NCBI GenBank assembly: GCA_018054915.1
Contig: JAGPIR010000067.1
Span: 1 to 6,846 of the forward strand
Reading direction: 5' to 3'
Length of the DNA stretch: 6,846 bases
From: Allobrachymonas sp.
Lineage (GTDB): Bacteria; Pseudomonadota; Gammaproteobacteria; Burkholderiales; Burkholderiaceae_C
The first letter of the stretch is position 1. Every line of letters starts with the position of its first letter. The notes below the pieces were generated by a model, which saw nothing but the letters and a program-made list of their open reading frames with translations, was not told the origin of the DNA and made no database searches. Positions 5,438 through 6,846 of this stretch are shown here, piece after piece. The position numbers and the translations under genes are program-made.

Positions 5438-6846
5438 ATGAGTCAAGCTATTCACGCTGCAACGCCTGGAACCATCGGCCCTCAGGAATCAGATAAATCT
5501 CTGACAGGCGGCATGTTGCTGGTTGCCGCCCTCATGCTGGCGGGCGCCAATTTCATCGCCATCCTGGACATGACGATTGTCAACGTGGCGGTGCCTAACA
5601 TGGCTGGCTCACTTGGCGCGGCGGCAAGCCAGGGTACGTGGGTTATCACCTCCTACGCTGTCGGTGAGGCCATTGCCGTGCCGCTAACCGGCTGGCTCGC
5701 TGCACGCTTTGGTTCGGTGCGAGTGTTCATCGTTTCCATGATCCTGTTCGGGATTTTTTCCACCCTATGCGGGGTTTCCAACTCGATCGGAATGCTGGTT
5801 GTGGCGCGCGTGTTCCAGGGCCTGAGTGCCGGTCCCCTGATGCCGCTCTCACAAACGCTCTTGTTACGCATTTTCCCAAAAGACAAGGCGGGTATGGCAA
5901 TCGGCATCTGGTCGATGACGACACTGGTTGCGCCGGTTGTCGGCCCCATCCTGGGGGGATGGCTGGTTGACGATTTCGCCTGGAACCTGGTCTTTTTGAT
6001 CAACGTGCCTATTGCCGTCGGCTTTGGACTGGGAGCCTGGAAACTTCTCAAAAAATTCCAGGATGCGCCGGTGCAAAACCCATTCGACATCATCGGCCTG
6101 ATCTTGCTCTTGGTCTGGGTTGTTGCGTTGCAGCTGGTTCTGGATGAAGGAAAGAACCTGGACTGGTTTGCCTCTAACCAGATCGTGGCGTTGACTGTTA
6201 TTGCCGTTGTGGGTTTTATTGCTTTCCTAATCTGGGAACTGCACGAGAAACACCCGGTGGTGGACCTGCGCGTATTCCGCCACCGTGGCTTCAATGCCTC
6301 GGTGCTGACTGTCAGCGTCGCCTATGCCGCTTTCTTCGGTCTCAGCGTGCTCACGCCGCTGTGGCTGCAGAGCTTCATGGGCTACACAGCAACCGATGCA
6401 GGCATGGCAACCGCCTTTACCGGTGTGACCGCATTGATCGTCGCGCCGATTGTGGCTTCCAGTAAACGTGACCCGCGTGTTCTGGTGTTCTTTGGTGTGC
6501 TCTGGATGGGGGTGGTGACGTTGTGGCGCACCATCGCCAACAGCGATATGGCGTTTTGGGACATTGCTATTCCGTTGGCTGTGATGGGTTTCGCACTGCC
6601 ATTTTTCTTTATTCCGACTACGGCTATTGCACTCGGCAGCGTGGAGGAGCACGAGATGGATTCCGCCGCCGGCCTGATGAACTTCCTGCGCACACTCTCG
6701 GGTGCCTTTGCCACTTCGGTCATAACGACTATATGGGCCAATCAGACTACGCGCGATCACGCCGAACTGGTTGGCTTGGCCGATCGGGATGGCAGTGTGC
6801 GTCAGATGCTGAGCCAATCGGGCGCACCGCCCGAGGTCTCCAACCA
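5438..6846 (+). CDS. emrB: EmrB-like MFS multidrug exporter (DHA2 family, 14 TM), 3' end outside window
   Basis: The frame is open from the ATG at 5438 to the window end, giving 469 complete codons. E. coli EmrB has about 512, so roughly 50 residues including the last helix are missing. The ATG lies 16 bases after the emrA stop, with only weak AGAT/GAAAG upstream. Diagnostic EmrB/QacA features include ILDMTIVNVAVP in helix 1 (conserved acid Asp44), SQGTWVITSY (64-73), PLTGWLAARFG (82-92, motif A) and RVFQGLSAGPLMPLSQ (124-139, helix 4). Also present are PVVGPILGGWL (motif C, the antiporter signature) and LINVPIAVG. YTATDAGMA and NFLRTLSG are also as in EmrB. It should use the proton gradient to move hydrophobic drugs, uncouplers or similar compounds into the EmrA and outer-membrane channel path. 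The loop after APIVA (336-340) appears about two residues shorter than in E. coli EmrB. Confidence 0.93.
   Translation, partial: MSQAIHAATPGTIGPQESDKSLTGGMLLVAALMLAGANFIAILDMTIVNVAVPNMAGSLGAAASQGTWVITSYAVGEAIAVPLTGWLAARFGSVRVFIVSMILFGIFSTLCGVSNSIGMLVVARVFQGLSAGPLMPLSQTLLLRIFPKDKAGMAIGIWSMTTLVAPVVGPILGGWLVDDFAWNLVFLINVPIAVGFGLGAWKLLKKFQDAPVQNPFDIIGLILLLVWVVALQLVLDEGKNLDWFASNQIVALTVIAVVGFIAFLIWELHEKHPVVDLRVFRHRGFNASVLTVSVAYAAFFGLSVLTPLWLQSFMGYTATDAGMATAFTGVTALIVAPIVASSKRDPRVLVFFGVLWMGVVTLWRTIANSDMAFWDIAIPLAVMGFALPFFFIPTTAIALGSVEEHEMDSAAGLMNFLRTLSGAFATSVITTIWANQTTRDHAELVGLADRDGSVRQMLSQSGAPPEVSN

Noticed and set aside
5653..6817. Long minus-strand open frames (5653-6294, 6227-6817) opposite the EmrB-like gene
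   Set aside because: The plus strand encodes clear EmrB motifs throughout. The antisense frames are rich in Arg, Thr, Ser, His and Gln without domain features, as expected of shadows of a hydrophobic membrane protein.
1..6846. CRISPR array, insertion sequence or integrase
   Set aside because: No regularly spaced repeats of suitable length, no transposase-like or integrase-like protein, and no terminal inverted repeats with target duplications were seen.

Overview
The window reads as an accessory stretch of a proteobacterial chromosome. GC-rich coding DNA, Burkholderiales-like protein styles and short AT-rich regulatory gaps suggest a betaproteobacterium, but no rRNA or other housekeeping marker is present, so this placement is an inference only.

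Left part (1-2115): a cluster of accessory or defence-island type genes on the plus strand. It opens with the C-terminal part of a RhuM-family protein cut by the window edge. Five bases later comes a short, probably broken gene (458-738) whose start belongs to one reading frame and whose end belongs to another. Next is a complete Fic-family AMPylase-type gene (832-1980) with its own promoter, a striking set of three TTTAATT boxes over that promoter, and an intrinsic terminator at 2082-2115.

Right part (2146-6846): a complete-looking drug-efflux locus. A TetR-family repressor on the minus strand (2146-2757) is divergent from an operon in the order outer-membrane channel lipoprotein (2859-4328), EmrA-like membrane fusion protein (4363-5421) and EmrB-like 14-helix MFS pump (5438 to beyond the window end). 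The roughly 100-base divergent gap holds two near-identical 16-base operators centred 53 bases apart. One lies over the -35 region of the operon promoter and the other between its predicted start site and the ribosome binding site. The expected logic is repression of both the regulator and the pump until a toxic ligand releases the TetR protein.

I found no CRISPR array, tRNA, rRNA, insertion sequence or integrase. The pump locus is a recognisable architecture, not a new system. The most notable observations are the twin efflux operators, the triple-box fic promoter and the chimeric relic between rhuM and fic.
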